DNA of 64,000 nucleotides. It comes from an uncultured Bacteroidales bacterium (GTDB lineage Bacteria > Bacteroidota > Bacteroidia > Bacteroidales > F082). Below the pieces are notes generated by a model. That model was not told where the DNA came from, did no database searches, and saw only the letters and a list, made by a program, of their open reading frames with translations. This document shows, piece by piece, positions 26,424-36,539 of this stretch; within the stretch, counting starts at the first letter, position 1; every line of letters starts with the position of its first letter. The stretch lies in contig CAJOIF010000027.1 in assembly GCA_905234765.1 (NCBI GenBank), positions 1-64,000 of the forward strand, read 5' to 3'. The position numbers and the translations under genes were made by a program.

Positions 26424-29111
26424 ATGAAAAACAGAGTATTAAACAGCTTTATTCTTCTTGCCATGGTGGGTTTGATGTTCACCTCTTGCAAGAAAGACTA
26501 TCCCGAACCGCCTATCCAAAACCTTCCGATAGGTACGGTTTACACCATCGACTCCATCCTGAAGATGCAGTCGGGCAAGACCTTCACTGAAGACGCTTCG
26601 GTGTATGGTATCGTCACAGCCGACGAAGTGTCGGGCAACCTCTACAAGGCCGCTTTCATGCAGGACCGTGCCACGGGTGCCGCCCTTGAGCTTTACATGG
26701 ATGCCACTTCCGGTGTGCGCATCGGCGACTCCATCCGCGTCTATCTTAAAGGTGTCACCTATTCGGTGTACAATGGCCTGCCGCAACTTAATGGCTTTGA
26801 GCCTGATGGACACATTGTCATTTTGGCCAATAACAAACCTATTACCCCTGCGGTAGTCACACTTGCCGATGTCCTTTCTGGCCAGTATTTGGGCCAATTG
26901 GTCAAAGTGAAGAACGTAAAATTTGCAGAAATGGAGTTGACCCAGTTTGCCGAAGCGAATACCTATGGCAATCGTACTTTGGTGGATGTGGATCAAACGG
27001 ATTATTTCGCCACCGTTAGGACGAGCAATTACGCCAATTTCGCCAAGAACACCCTGCCCCAAGGCAAAGGTAGCGTGGTGTGCATTGCTTCAGTTTATCA
27101 GACTTCAAGTGCCACCACTTGGCAACTGCTCATTCGTTCCATTTCCGAGTTGAGTTTTGACGGCTACTATACTGCATTGCCGTATTTCCAAGCCTTCACA
27201 GCAGATTTTGGCAGTTATACACCTATTAGCGTGGCTGGTGACCAGGTTTGGTCCATTGCCTATCAAACGGCACAGATATCGGGTTATGAGAACAGCACCA
27301 ATTATATCAATGAAGACTGGCTGGTTTCGTCCCCCGTGGCTATCTCGGGCATCGACCATGCGAAGGTGCGCGTGAATTACGTGGCACAATACTCAAACAG
27401 CAATACAGAGGATGTAACGTTGCAAGTTTCCACGGATTATGTGGCTGGTATGGATCTGCTTCAGGCCAATTGGACCCAGATGAATGTCACCTTCTCGACC
27501 ACTTCGGGTTGGGACGATTTCCAGACCATCGAATGCAGCCTTGATGAGTTCATCGGGCAGACGGTTACTGTGGCAGTCAAGTTCTTGTCCTCTGCATCGC
27601 AGTCGAGAACGATGGAAGTCAAGTTCATCTCTGTTGAGGAAGGTGAAGCCTCCGGTGGTGGCGGTGGCGGCGGCGGCAATGGTGGCGAGATTCATAACTT
27701 GCCTTATATTCAGAGTTTTGCTTCCTGTTCTGGCACTAATTTCGACACTTATATGGCATATGATGTGTTGGGTGCCCAATATTGGGAAATCGACTATGGA
27801 ACGGCTAAAATGACGGGTTATGTTGATGGAACCAACTACGCCAATGAAGACTGGCTGATTTCGTCGCCCGTGGCTATTACGGGTGTGAGTGATGCTAAGA
27901 TGACGATGGTTTATATCGCCCGTTATTTTAACAATGTTAATGATGACATTACCATTTGGGCTTCCACCAATTATACATGGGGAGACAGCCCGGCAATGGC
28001 TAGTTGGGCACAGGTGCCTGCCACTTTTACTACAATCAACAATTGGACAGACTTCCAAACTGCAGAGATTTCGCTGACGGATTATGTCGGCCAGACGGTC
28101 ACCTTCGCGGTGAAGTATTTGTCTACCGATGCCAAGGCTGGCACGATTGAGATTCAAAGCATCGCCATCCAAGAAGGCAGCGGTGTGACACCGCCTCCAG
28201 GACCCAACCCAGGGCAGGGCGAAGGCACTGGTACTGCTGACGACCCATATAACGTGGCTGCTGGTATTAGTTTGCAAGGCCAAAACCAAACGGGTTGGGT
28301 GCATGGTTATATTGTTGGTGCAGTGAAGAGTGGACCGTCAAGCGTCTCATCTAATGACGATATTGATTGGGCTGCTCCGTTTAGTCGTGCCACAAATGTA
28401 TTGATTGCTGATGATCCAAATTGTAATGAGATCTCGAATTGTATCTTTATCGAGCTTGGTAACACTACGTTAAAATCTCAAGTAAATCTGGTGGACAATC
28501 CTAACAATTTGGGTAAGCAATTAGCAGTTCTTGGCACACTTCGTACTTATTTTGGACAGTCTGGATTGCGTGATTGTCCTGGTTCGGAAAACGACTTTGT
28601 TTTGGAAGGTTATGTACCTCCCATCCCAGGTAATGAGATTTTCTCAGAATCATTTGCCAACGGACAAGGTAACTTCACCATTCAGGATGTCAATTTGTCG
28701 TCAGGTTTAAATTATGTTTGGACGCATGATGCTACTTATCACTGCATGAAAGCTAGTGCTTATGCTTCTGGCCAGAATCATGAGTCGGAGAGCTGGCTCG
28801 TGTCTCCTGTCATTGATCTTTCTAGTGTTACTACGGCCACTCTGAAGATTGATCATGCAGTCAATAAAGCACAGCCGCAGGGAGCATTGTTTGTGATGGT
28901 TTCCACTAATTATTCTGGTGATTTCGCCGCGGCTACTTGGAATGAGTTGAACATTAGTGCATGGCCTGAAGGCACCAGTTGGACATTTGTCAGTGCGACT
29001 GGAGATTTGACCAGTTATGTTGGTCAAAATGTGGCTATTGCATTCAAGTACACCAGCACGAATACTGCATCAGCTACTTGGGAAGTGAAGAACTTTGTAG
29101 TAGAAGAATGA
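26424..29111 (+). CDS. DUF5689 lipoprotein with three choice-of-anchor J domains
   Basis: 895 residues. Lipobox FTSC (lipid Cys22), then DUF5689 (about 40-240; FTEDASVYGIVTADEVSGN, MQDRATGAALELYM), an OB-fold-like domain. Choice-of-anchor J repeats cover about 245-410 and 430-590 (both with NEDWLxSSPVAI). A run of nine glycines links them; a Pro/Gly linker leads to a DUF6359-like domain (about 605-730; GTADDPYNVAAGI, GWVHGYIVGAVK) and a third J-type domain to the end. Codon use in the last third, from about 28,260, is visibly more AT-rich. It is 20 bases after the TonB receptor, so it is probably its surface-exposed partner. OB-like folds would suit oligonucleotide binding, which is an inference. 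Confidence 0.88.
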   Translation: MKNRVLNSFILLAMVGLMFTSCKKDYPEPPIQNLPIGTVYTIDSILKMQSGKTFTEDASVYGIVTADEVSGNLYKAAFMQDRATGAALELYMDATSGVRIGDSIRVYLKGVTYSVYNGLPQLNGFEPDGHIVILANNKPITPAVVTLADVLSGQYLGQLVKVKNVKFAEMELTQFAEANTYGNRTLVDVDQTDYFATVRTSNYANFAKNTLPQGKGSVVCIASVYQTSSATTWQLLIRSISELSFDGYYTALPYFQAFTADFGSYTPISVAGDQVWSIAYQTAQISGYENSTNYINEDWLVSSPVAISGIDHAKVRVNYVAQYSNSNTEDVTLQVSTDYVAGMDLLQANWTQMNVTFSTTSGWDDFQTIECSLDEFIGQTVTVAVKFLSSASQSRTMEVKFISVEEGEASGGGGGGGGNGGEIHNLPYIQSFASCSGTNFDTYMAYDVLGAQYWEIDYGTAKMTGYVDGTNYANEDWLISSPVAITGVSDAKMTMVYIARYFNNVNDDITIWASTNYTWGDSPAMASWAQVPATFTTINNWTDFQTAEISLTDYVGQTVTFAVKYLSTDAKAGTIEIQSIAIQEGSGVTPPPGPNPGQGEGTGTADDPYNVAAGISLQGQNQTGWVHGYIVGAVKSGPSSVSSNDDIDWAAPFSRATNVLIADDPNCNEISNCIFIELGNTTLKSQVNLVDNPNNLGKQLAVLGTLRTYFGQSGLRDCPGSENDFVLEGYVPPIPGNEIFSESFANGQGNFTIQDVNLSSGLNYVWTHDATYHCMKASAYASGQNHESESWLVSPVIDLSSVTTATLKIDHAVNKAQPQGALFVMVSTNYSGDFAAATWNELNISAWPEGTSWTFVSATGDLTSYVGQNVAIAFKYTSTNTASATWEVKNFVVEE

Positions 29112-29133
29112 TAAGATGTGGAATTGTATAATG

Positions 29134-29160
29134 AAAAAGCCCGCTTCGGCGGGCTTTTTT
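29134..29160. terminator. Bidirectional terminator between the DUF5689 and polyprenyl synthase genes
   Basis: Stem AAGCCCGC (29137-29144), loop TTCG, arm GCGGGCTT (29149-29156), flanked by A- and T-tracts. Convergent stops lie on each side. Confidence 0.9.
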
Positions 29161-29162
29161 CG

Positions 29163-30134
29163 TTATTTCTTACGTCCCGTTAGGCTCTCGGCGTAGGCCT
29201 TTAGATGAGTTTTTTTCTCTTCGGATAGGTCGACGGCGGCCAGGGCCTCAAAAGCCTTGCGATCGTAGTCGGCAATGACCTGTTCCACGGCCTCTTTCAC
29301 GTGCAAGCGGTCGTAGATGGCTTGCACTTCTTCAATCTTCTCTTCCTCGTCGTGGTCCATGCGAAGCGTGAAAAGGTAGGTGAGGCGCTTGCGGTCCTGC
29401 TCAGAGGCCAATTCCAAGGCTTTCAAGTATAGGTAAGTCTTTTTGTTTTCAGCGATGTCGCCACCGTGTTTCTTACCGAAGGTCTGCACGTCGCTGTAAA
29501 GGTCGAGGATGTCGTCTTGCAGTTGGAAACTCATGCCCATGGCGATGCCGAAGTCGTAAAGGTGCTGTATGTCAGCCTCTTTTGCGTTGGCAACGGTGGC
29601 ACCCATTTGCAAAGCCGTGGCTAACAATACTGCGGTCTTCAGGCGAATCATCTCCAGATATTCGTCAATGGTCACGTTGCCGCAAGTCTCGAAGTTGAGG
29701 TCCATCTGCTGGCCTTCGCAAATCTCAATGGCTACCTTGCCCAACTGTTGTGCGAGTTCGGCACCTTTGTATGGCTTCAGAGCGAATTGGAAGGCTTTGG
29801 CCAGCATTGCGTCGCCAGAGAGGATGGCGATGTCGGCGTTCCATTTTTGGTAGACCGTCTCCATGCCGCGCCGTAATGGAGCTTTGTCCATGATGTCGTC
29901 ATGGATGAGGGTGAAGTTATGGAAAGTCTCTAAGGCCAAAGCAGGCCAAAGGGCTTGTTGCTCGTCGCCACCAAACATCTCGTTGGCCAGGAGGCAAAGC
30001 ATGGGACGGAGGCGTTTGCCGCTTTGGAGGATGGTGTAAGCAATGGGTTCATATAGTTCAGCGGGCTGTCCGCTGAAGTCGGTTTGCGCCAAGAAATCGG
30101 CGAAATCCTGTTGCAGTTGCTTGATCTTTTCCAT
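29163..30134 (-). CDS. Polyprenyl diphosphate synthase (all-E type)
   Basis: Condenses isopentenyl diphosphate onto allylic diphosphates. The 323 residues contain both aspartate-rich motifs, DDIMD (79-83, in FTLIHDDIMDKAPLRRG) and DDILD (207-211, in MSFQLQDDILDLYSD), plus KRLRPML. The two residues between the first Asp pair and the last match short-chain farnesyl or geranylgeranyl synthases rather than the longer bacterial IspA insertion. Product length cannot be fixed from the sequence by eye. It is monocistronic, divergent from an unknown lipoprotein, with a promoter at 30156-30186. Confidence 0.92.
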   Translation of the reverse strand: MEKIKQLQQDFADFLAQTDFSGQPAELYEPIAYTILQSGKRLRPMLCLLANEMFGGDEQQALWPALALETFHNFTLIHDDIMDKAPLRRGMETVYQKWNADIAILSGDAMLAKAFQFALKPYKGAELAQQLGKVAIEICEGQQMDLNFETCGNVTIDEYLEMIRLKTAVLLATALQMGATVANAKEADIQHLYDFGIAMGMSFQLQDDILDLYSDVQTFGKKHGGDIAENKKTYLYLKALELASEQDRKRLTYLFTLRMDHDEEEKIEEVQAIYDRLHVKEAVEQVIADYDRKAFEALAAVDLSEEKKTHLKAYAESLTGRKK

Positions 30135-30155
30135 GAAATGTCGGATTTAATGGCA

Positions 30156-30186
30156 CAAAAGTAAAGTTTTATTTCTGATTGGACAA
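30156..30186 (-). promoter_or_regulatory. Promoter of the polyprenyl synthase gene
   Basis: On the minus strand TTG (30184-30186) and TACTTTTG (30156-30163) lie 20 bases apart, a good match to the Bacteroidota pattern, 22 bases before the ATG. Confidence 0.6.
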
Positions 30187-30239
30187 TTTTGGAGCGAAAT
30201 TTGTAGTTTATCAACCGTTTTATCGTAAAAACAGAAGCC

Positions 30240-31268
30240 ATGAAATACGTTCGATTGATTCCCGCATTGTTGCTTGCCGTCCTGATGGCCTCATGCAACA
30301 CCACCAAGAAACTCTATGAAGCCCAAGAATACGACCAAGTCATCCAACGTTTGGCTCCTGATGCCACGAGGGGTTATGTCAATGGTAAAGAGATGAATAT
30401 GCTGGCGGCTTCGTACCACAAGGCCAACCAAGCCGATCATGAACGCATCCAAGCCCTGAAAGCTACTGGGCAGCCCGATGTATGGCCAGAGATTTATCAA
30501 CGCTATTGCAGCATGAAGGGCCGCAATGAGGCTTTGTCGAAGTTACCAAGGAAGGTCAAGAGAGGCATGAATTACACCAAACTAGACCTTGACGAAGATA
30601 TGCTGATCGCCCGTAACAAAGCGGAAGCTTTCCTAGTGGCCAAGGCAAGTCAGTTGCTGGCTTCGGGTTCGAAGGAAGATGCCGAGGAAGCTGAAACGTA
30701 TATCGTTCAATTGGCGCATACCAATCGGCAGAATGGCGAGTTGATGCAACTGAAGAAGAAGCAAGTGCTGTGTGCGGCTGATGTGGTGACGATAGGATTC
30801 TCCGATGAAAAACGCCTCACTCCTGACGTGGCGAACACCGTGCTTGACTTTGATGATGGCGAGATTCCGTTTAAGATGGCTCGTGTCAAAAAAACGACTC
30901 CCATGGTGACAGTGACTATTGATAGGATTGATGTATCTCCCATTCGGCTTGATGAGGTGACTTTCAAGGAAAACCAGAATGGAGGAAGCGTTTCAGTGAC
31001 CGATCACTCCCAAAACAAAAGCGTAACGTTGACGGGCAGCCTTGAGTATTACAATTCGGAAGGAAGAAGAATTGGCAAGGTTCCATTTGAGGTAAAGTCC
31101 CACTTCAAGAACGACTACACCACCATATATGGCGACCGCTCAGCCTGTTCGGAGGAGACATTGAGGCGTTTGAACAGTAAATCTGTTCCTGTCCCAACGG
31201 ACGAGAGCCTGATGCTGGATGCGGCCAAGAAATTGAACGATTTGATTGCGGTGGAATTGAAGAAGTAG
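30240..31268 (+). CDS. Lipoprotein of unknown function
   Basis: 342 residues with an N-terminal lipobox (MKYVRLIPALLLAVLMASC, lipid Cys19). The next stretch (TTKKLYEAQEYDQVIQRLAP, then LAASYHKANQADHERIQAL) looks like one or two TPR-like helical pairs; the C-terminal half is beta-rich (VTVTIDRIDVSPIRLDEVTF, SVTLTGSLEYYNSEGR). I do not recognise a family. It is followed after 14 bases by the convergent DUF4296 gene, with no hairpin between. Confidence 0.8.
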   Translation: MKYVRLIPALLLAVLMASCNTTKKLYEAQEYDQVIQRLAPDATRGYVNGKEMNMLAASYHKANQADHERIQALKATGQPDVWPEIYQRYCSMKGRNEALSKLPRKVKRGMNYTKLDLDEDMLIARNKAEAFLVAKASQLLASGSKEDAEEAETYIVQLAHTNRQNGELMQLKKKQVLCAADVVTIGFSDEKRLTPDVANTVLDFDDGEIPFKMARVKKTTPMVTVTIDRIDVSPIRLDEVTFKENQNGGSVSVTDHSQNKSVTLTGSLEYYNSEGRRIGKVPFEVKSHFKNDYTTIYGDRSACSEETLRRLNSKSVPVPTDESLMLDAAKKLNDLIAVELKK

Positions 31269-31282
31269 GAAGCCCGTTCTGC

Positions 31283-31636
31283 TTATTGGCGGTCGTCTTT
31301 ACCGGACTGCTCTTTAGTAAGCCGTTGTGTCACCGAATCCATAATCCGTGTTATACTGGCGATGTCATAGGTGTAGTACCTCATGTTTTCGGCGTAGATG
31401 CTGTCTGTAATGCCATAATGCTCAAAGAGTTGTCTGTAATACTCTTTCGGCATTTCGCCAATCATTTTCCCGTTGGATTTCCGATAGTTCATATCGGCCT
31501 CAAGGATTTGCACGTCGGTCATAATGGCAATCATCTCCTGTTCGTTGAGCAAACGAGATGGCATAACAGTTTTGTTCTTGTTTTCGCAAGCCGAAAACAA
31601 GAACAAAACTAAAACTAAAACAAATAATCGCTTCAT
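31283..31636 (-). CDS. DUF4296 lipoprotein
   Basis: 117 residues. MKRLFVLVLVLFLFSAC ends in a lipobox (FSAC, Cys17). The mature part LLNEQEMIAIMTDVQILEAD is the DUF4296 core, and YRQLFEHYGITDSIYAENM and the C-terminal MDSVTQRLTKEQ helix complete it. The family is Bacteroidota-specific and uncharacterised. It ends six bases after recQ on the same strand, so it is probably the distal gene of a recQ-DUF4296 unit. Confidence 0.88.
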   Translation of the reverse strand: MKRLFVLVLVLFLFSACENKNKTVMPSRLLNEQEMIAIMTDVQILEADMNYRKSNGKMIGEMPKEYYRQLFEHYGITDSIYAENMRYYTYDIASITRIMDSVTQRLTKEQSGKDDRQ

Positions 31637-31642
31637 TTTTAA

Positions 31643-33847
<2,205 letters not shown>

Positions 33848-33951
33848 TATGTCCTCCTTTTGGTATTGTCCGAATTTTTGCGTTATTTTGCAATCTGTTT
33901 TGAAAAACTGCGTTATTGCCAAAGAGAGTTACTCTCCGTCATCAGCAAAGA

Positions 33952-33959
33952 CAAAGTTA
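33952..33959 (-). promoter_or_regulatory. Possible promoter -7 box for recQ
   Basis: CAAAGTTA on the plus strand reads TAACTTTG on the minus strand, 104 bases before the chosen ATG. The 153-bp divergent gap to kpsF otherwise shows no repeat or hairpin I can support. Confidence 0.35.
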
Positions 33960-34000
33960 TATCATTTCATACATACGGCGCAAGAAAATCTTGAGAAAAA

Positions 34001-34966
34001 ATGAGAAAAAATGAAGAAATAATTCGATTAGCTACTCAAATCATTGATAATGAATCGAATGCAATCAATGGGTTGAAAGCTCGGTTGGATGATGATTTCG
34101 CGAAAGTGGTTGATGTGATACTTGAGAGCAAGGGCAATTTGGTGTTTTCGGGTATTGGGAAGAGTGCTGTCATTGCCCAAAAGATTGTGGCGACGATGAA
34201 TTCGACGGGCACGACGGCGGTCTTCATGCATGCCGCCGATGCCATTCACGGCGACTTGGGCATTGTTCGCGAGGGCGACATCGTGGTGATTCTTTCGAAA
34301 AGTGGTGAAACGCCTGAAATCAAGATGCTTGTGCCGCTCATTAAACTGCGTGGAAACAAGATTGTGGCGATGGTCGGTAATCGTCAGTCGTATCTGGCTT
34401 TGCAGGCTGATTTCATTCTCGATGTGACTGTTGATGAAGAAGCCATCCCCGGCAGCCTTGCGCCGACAAACAGCACCACGGCACAACTCGTTATGGGCGA
34501 TGCGCTGGCCCTTATATTAATGAGGTGTCGTGGTTTTTCCACCGCCGATTTCGCCAAGTTCCATCCTGGTGGTGCCTTGGGCAAACAATTGTATCTGCGC
34601 GTCAAAGACCTGTATGTCAGGAATGAGCGCCCCGAAGTCGGCCCCAATGACAGCCTTACGCAAGTGATTATTGAGATGACAGGCAAACGCCTTGGCGCGA
34701 CAGTGGTAACCGAAAACGGACAGCTCCTCGGCATCATTACTGACGGTGACCTGCGCCGTATGTTGCTGAAATACCCCGACATCGAGCAGGTGAAAGCCGC
34801 CCAAATTATGACATCCAACCCCAAGACCATTGATGATGAGGCTTTAGTGGTGGATGCCTTGCACAAAATGCGGGAGAACAGCATTACCCAACTGCCCGTC
34901 ATACACGATGGAAAATATCTGGGAATCATACATTTGCATGATATCCTTAAAGAAGGGATTTTTTAA
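34001..34966 (+). CDS. kpsF: Arabinose-5-phosphate isomerase (KpsF/GutQ family)
   Basis: Interconverts ribulose 5-phosphate and arabinose 5-phosphate, the first committed step to KDO. The 321 residues comprise a SIS domain (VFSGIGKSAVIAQKIVATMN, then HGDLGIVREGDIVVILSKSG) and a C-terminal CBS pair (GRTVVTENGQLLGI-type strand GATVVTENGQLLGIITDGDL, then MRENSITQLPVIHDGKYLGI). The ATG at 34001 follows an A-rich tract. lptB follows after 39 bases, so two lipopolysaccharide functions are co-transcribed. Confidence 0.94.
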   Translation: MRKNEEIIRLATQIIDNESNAINGLKARLDDDFAKVVDVILESKGNLVFSGIGKSAVIAQKIVATMNSTGTTAVFMHAADAIHGDLGIVREGDIVVILSKSGETPEIKMLVPLIKLRGNKIVAMVGNRQSYLALQADFILDVTVDEEAIPGSLAPTNSTTAQLVMGDALALILMRCRGFSTADFAKFHPGGALGKQLYLRVKDLYVRNERPEVGPNDSLTQVIIEMTGKRLGATVVTENGQLLGIITDGDLRRMLLKYPDIEQVKAAQIMTSNPKTIDDEALVVDALHKMRENSITQLPVIHDGKYLGIIHLHDILKEGIF

Positions 34967-35005
34967 TTTATGATTTAGAATTTAAGATTCAAAATTCAGC
35001 ATTCA
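34967..35005 (+). repeat. Degenerate heptamer spacer between kpsF and lptB
   Basis: The spacer is built of AT-rich units such as ATTTAG, ATTTAAG, ATTCAAA, ATTCAGC, ATTCA, running directly to the lptB ATG. It resembles the heptamer and octamer spacers of the ATPase operons in style but has no paired arm. Confidence 0.4.
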
Positions 35006-35743
35006 ATGAAGCTTTGGACAGATAATCTGGTGAAAAAGTACAAGCAACGCACGGTAGTGAAAGGAGTGAGCGTGGGCGTCAATCAAGGGGAAATCGTAGG
35101 TCTGCTCGGGCCCAACGGTGCCGGTAAGACGACGACATTCTACATGGTGGTGGGTCTCATCAAGCCTTATTCAGGTAAGGTATTTCTCGATGAGCAGGAC
35201 ATCTCTTCTCAGCCTATGTACAAGCGCGCCCAGATGGGTATCGGTTACCTCGCGCAGGAGGCCTCGGTGTTCCGTCAGATGAGTGTGGAGGACAACATAG
35301 CTTCGGTGATGCAGTTCAAGAAGGGCATGACGAAGCAAATGCAGCGTGAGAAGCTGGAGTCGCTGTTAGACGAGTTTGGTTTGCAGCATGTCCGCAAGAG
35401 CAAGGGCATACAGCTCTCGGGCGGAGAGCGTCGTCGTACCGAGATCGCCCGCGCCTTGGCCGTCGACCCCAACTTCATCCTCTTGGACGAGCCTTTCGCC
35501 GGCGTCGACCCCATCGCTGTGGAGGACATCCAACGCATCATCTTCAAACTGAAAAGGAAAAACATCGGTGTCCTCATCACCGACCATAACGTGCACGAGA
35601 CGTTATCCATCACCGATCGCGCCTATCTGCTTTTCGATGGACAAGTACTGATGTCAGGCACGCCTGAAGAGTTGGCACAAGACGAACATGTCCGCGAGGT
35701 TTACTTGGGGCATAATTTTATTCTGCACAAGAAGGAGATGTAA
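35006..35743 (+). CDS. lptB: LPS export ABC transporter ATP-binding protein
   Basis: ATPase of the LptB2FG complex, which extracts lipopolysaccharide from the inner membrane. The 245 residues hold Walker [15 protein letters not shown]-loop [14 protein letters not shown], signature [14 protein letters not shown], Walker [15 protein letters not shown] and H-loop [12 protein letters not shown]. The LptB-type insert [14 protein letters not shown] is present. It lies downstream of kpsF. The convergent pssA stop is only two bases away, so there is no room for a terminator between them. Confidence 0.96.
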   Translation: MKLWTDNLVKKYKQRTVVKGVSVGVNQGEIVGLLGPNGAGKTTTFYMVVGLIKPYSGKVFLDEQDISSQPMYKRAQMGIGYLAQEASVFRQMSVEDNIASVMQFKKGMTKQMQREKLESLLDEFGLQHVRKSKGIQLSGGERRRTEIARALAVDPNFILLDEPFAGVDPIAVEDIQRIIFKLKRKNIGVLITDHNVHETLSITDRAYLLFDGQVLMSGTPEELAQDEHVREVYLGHNFILHKKEM

Positions 35744-35745
35744 AC

Positions 35746-36462
35746 CTAAGCATCCATTCTTTCTGCGAAGAATATCGACATCAAAACATACAATATCATC
35801 ACAAACGGCAACGCCAGGAACCTGAAAATGGCGAAACCCACCACTGCGACAATCAGGAAAATCCACCTGACTTCGTTGCCTTTCCATTTCACGGACTTCA
35901 TCTTGAACGAAAAGAACTGCAATCGACAGACCATCATGAAGGAAAAGATGATTGTGATGCCGAGGCAGGCCCAATAGCCCAAGGCACCGTCAGAAAGGTG
36001 TCCTGCTTGGGCAAGTGCCAAAGGCAACGAGGCGATAAAGATGGCCATGCCAGGCGCAGGGATGCCACGGAACGAGGTCGTCTGTGTGTCGTCAATGTTG
36101 AATTTGGCGAGACGGATGGCCGAAAACACGGGTAACATAAAGGCTATGCAGGGTAATACGTCGATATCAAGCAGCGTGAGTGACGGCAAGTCGACAGCGC
36201 GGTCCATCAGCCAGCACATAATGAATCCTGGCGCCACACCGAATGACACTACATCGGACAAGGAGTCCAAGTCGGCGCCAATGGGTGAGTGGGCCTTGAG
36301 GAGTCGGGCAGCAAAGCCGTCCAAAAAGTCGAACAAACCAGCCACAAAAATCATGAGTGCCGCTTTGACGGGCATGCCTTCGGTGAGAAACAGGATGGAT
36401 AGACAACCCGAAACCAGGTTGCCGCAAGTGATGGCGTTGGGGATATGTTGTTTTATGCTCAT
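35746..36462 (-). CDS. pssA: CDP-diacylglycerol-serine O-phosphatidyltransferase
   Basis: Integral membrane enzyme making phosphatidylserine, precursor of phosphatidylethanolamine. The 238 residues (from the ATG at 36462) carry the CDP-alcohol phosphotransferase motif DGFAARLLK...GADLDSLSD, with its spaced Asp residues, followed by VVSFGVAPGFI. About seven hydrophobic segments span the length. An earlier ATG at 36495 would start upstream of the -7 box and is rejected. No decarboxylase gene is adjacent. Confidence 0.94.
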   Translation of the reverse strand: MSIKQHIPNAITCGNLVSGCLSILFLTEGMPVKAALMIFVAGLFDFLDGFAARLLKAHSPIGADLDSLSDVVSFGVAPGFIMCWLMDRAVDLPSLTLLDIDVLPCIAFMLPVFSAIRLAKFNIDDTQTTSFRGIPAPGMAIFIASLPLALAQAGHLSDGALGYWACLGITIIFSFMMVCRLQFFSFKMKSVKWKGNEVRWIFLIVAVVGFAIFRFLALPFVMILYVLMSIFFAERMDA

Positions 36463-36484
36463 TTCGTTACTTTTTTCTGGTTTG

Positions 36485-36520
36485 CAAAGATACACGTTTT
36501 TCAGAAAAGCCGTATTTTTG
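36485..36520. promoter_or_regulatory. Divergent promoters: pssA and murF-alr
   Basis: CAAAGATA at 36485-36492 is TATCTTTG on the minus strand for pssA. TATTTTTG at 36513-36520 lies 19 bases before the murF-alr ATG. Confidence 0.5.
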
Positions 36521-36539
36521 CGAAAATTTTACGCATTTT

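Noticed and set aside
34967..35005. kpsF-lptB spacer as a sixth member of the ATPase junction element family
   Set aside because: It has AT-rich heptamer-like units but no facing arm and no hairpin, so only the general style is shared.
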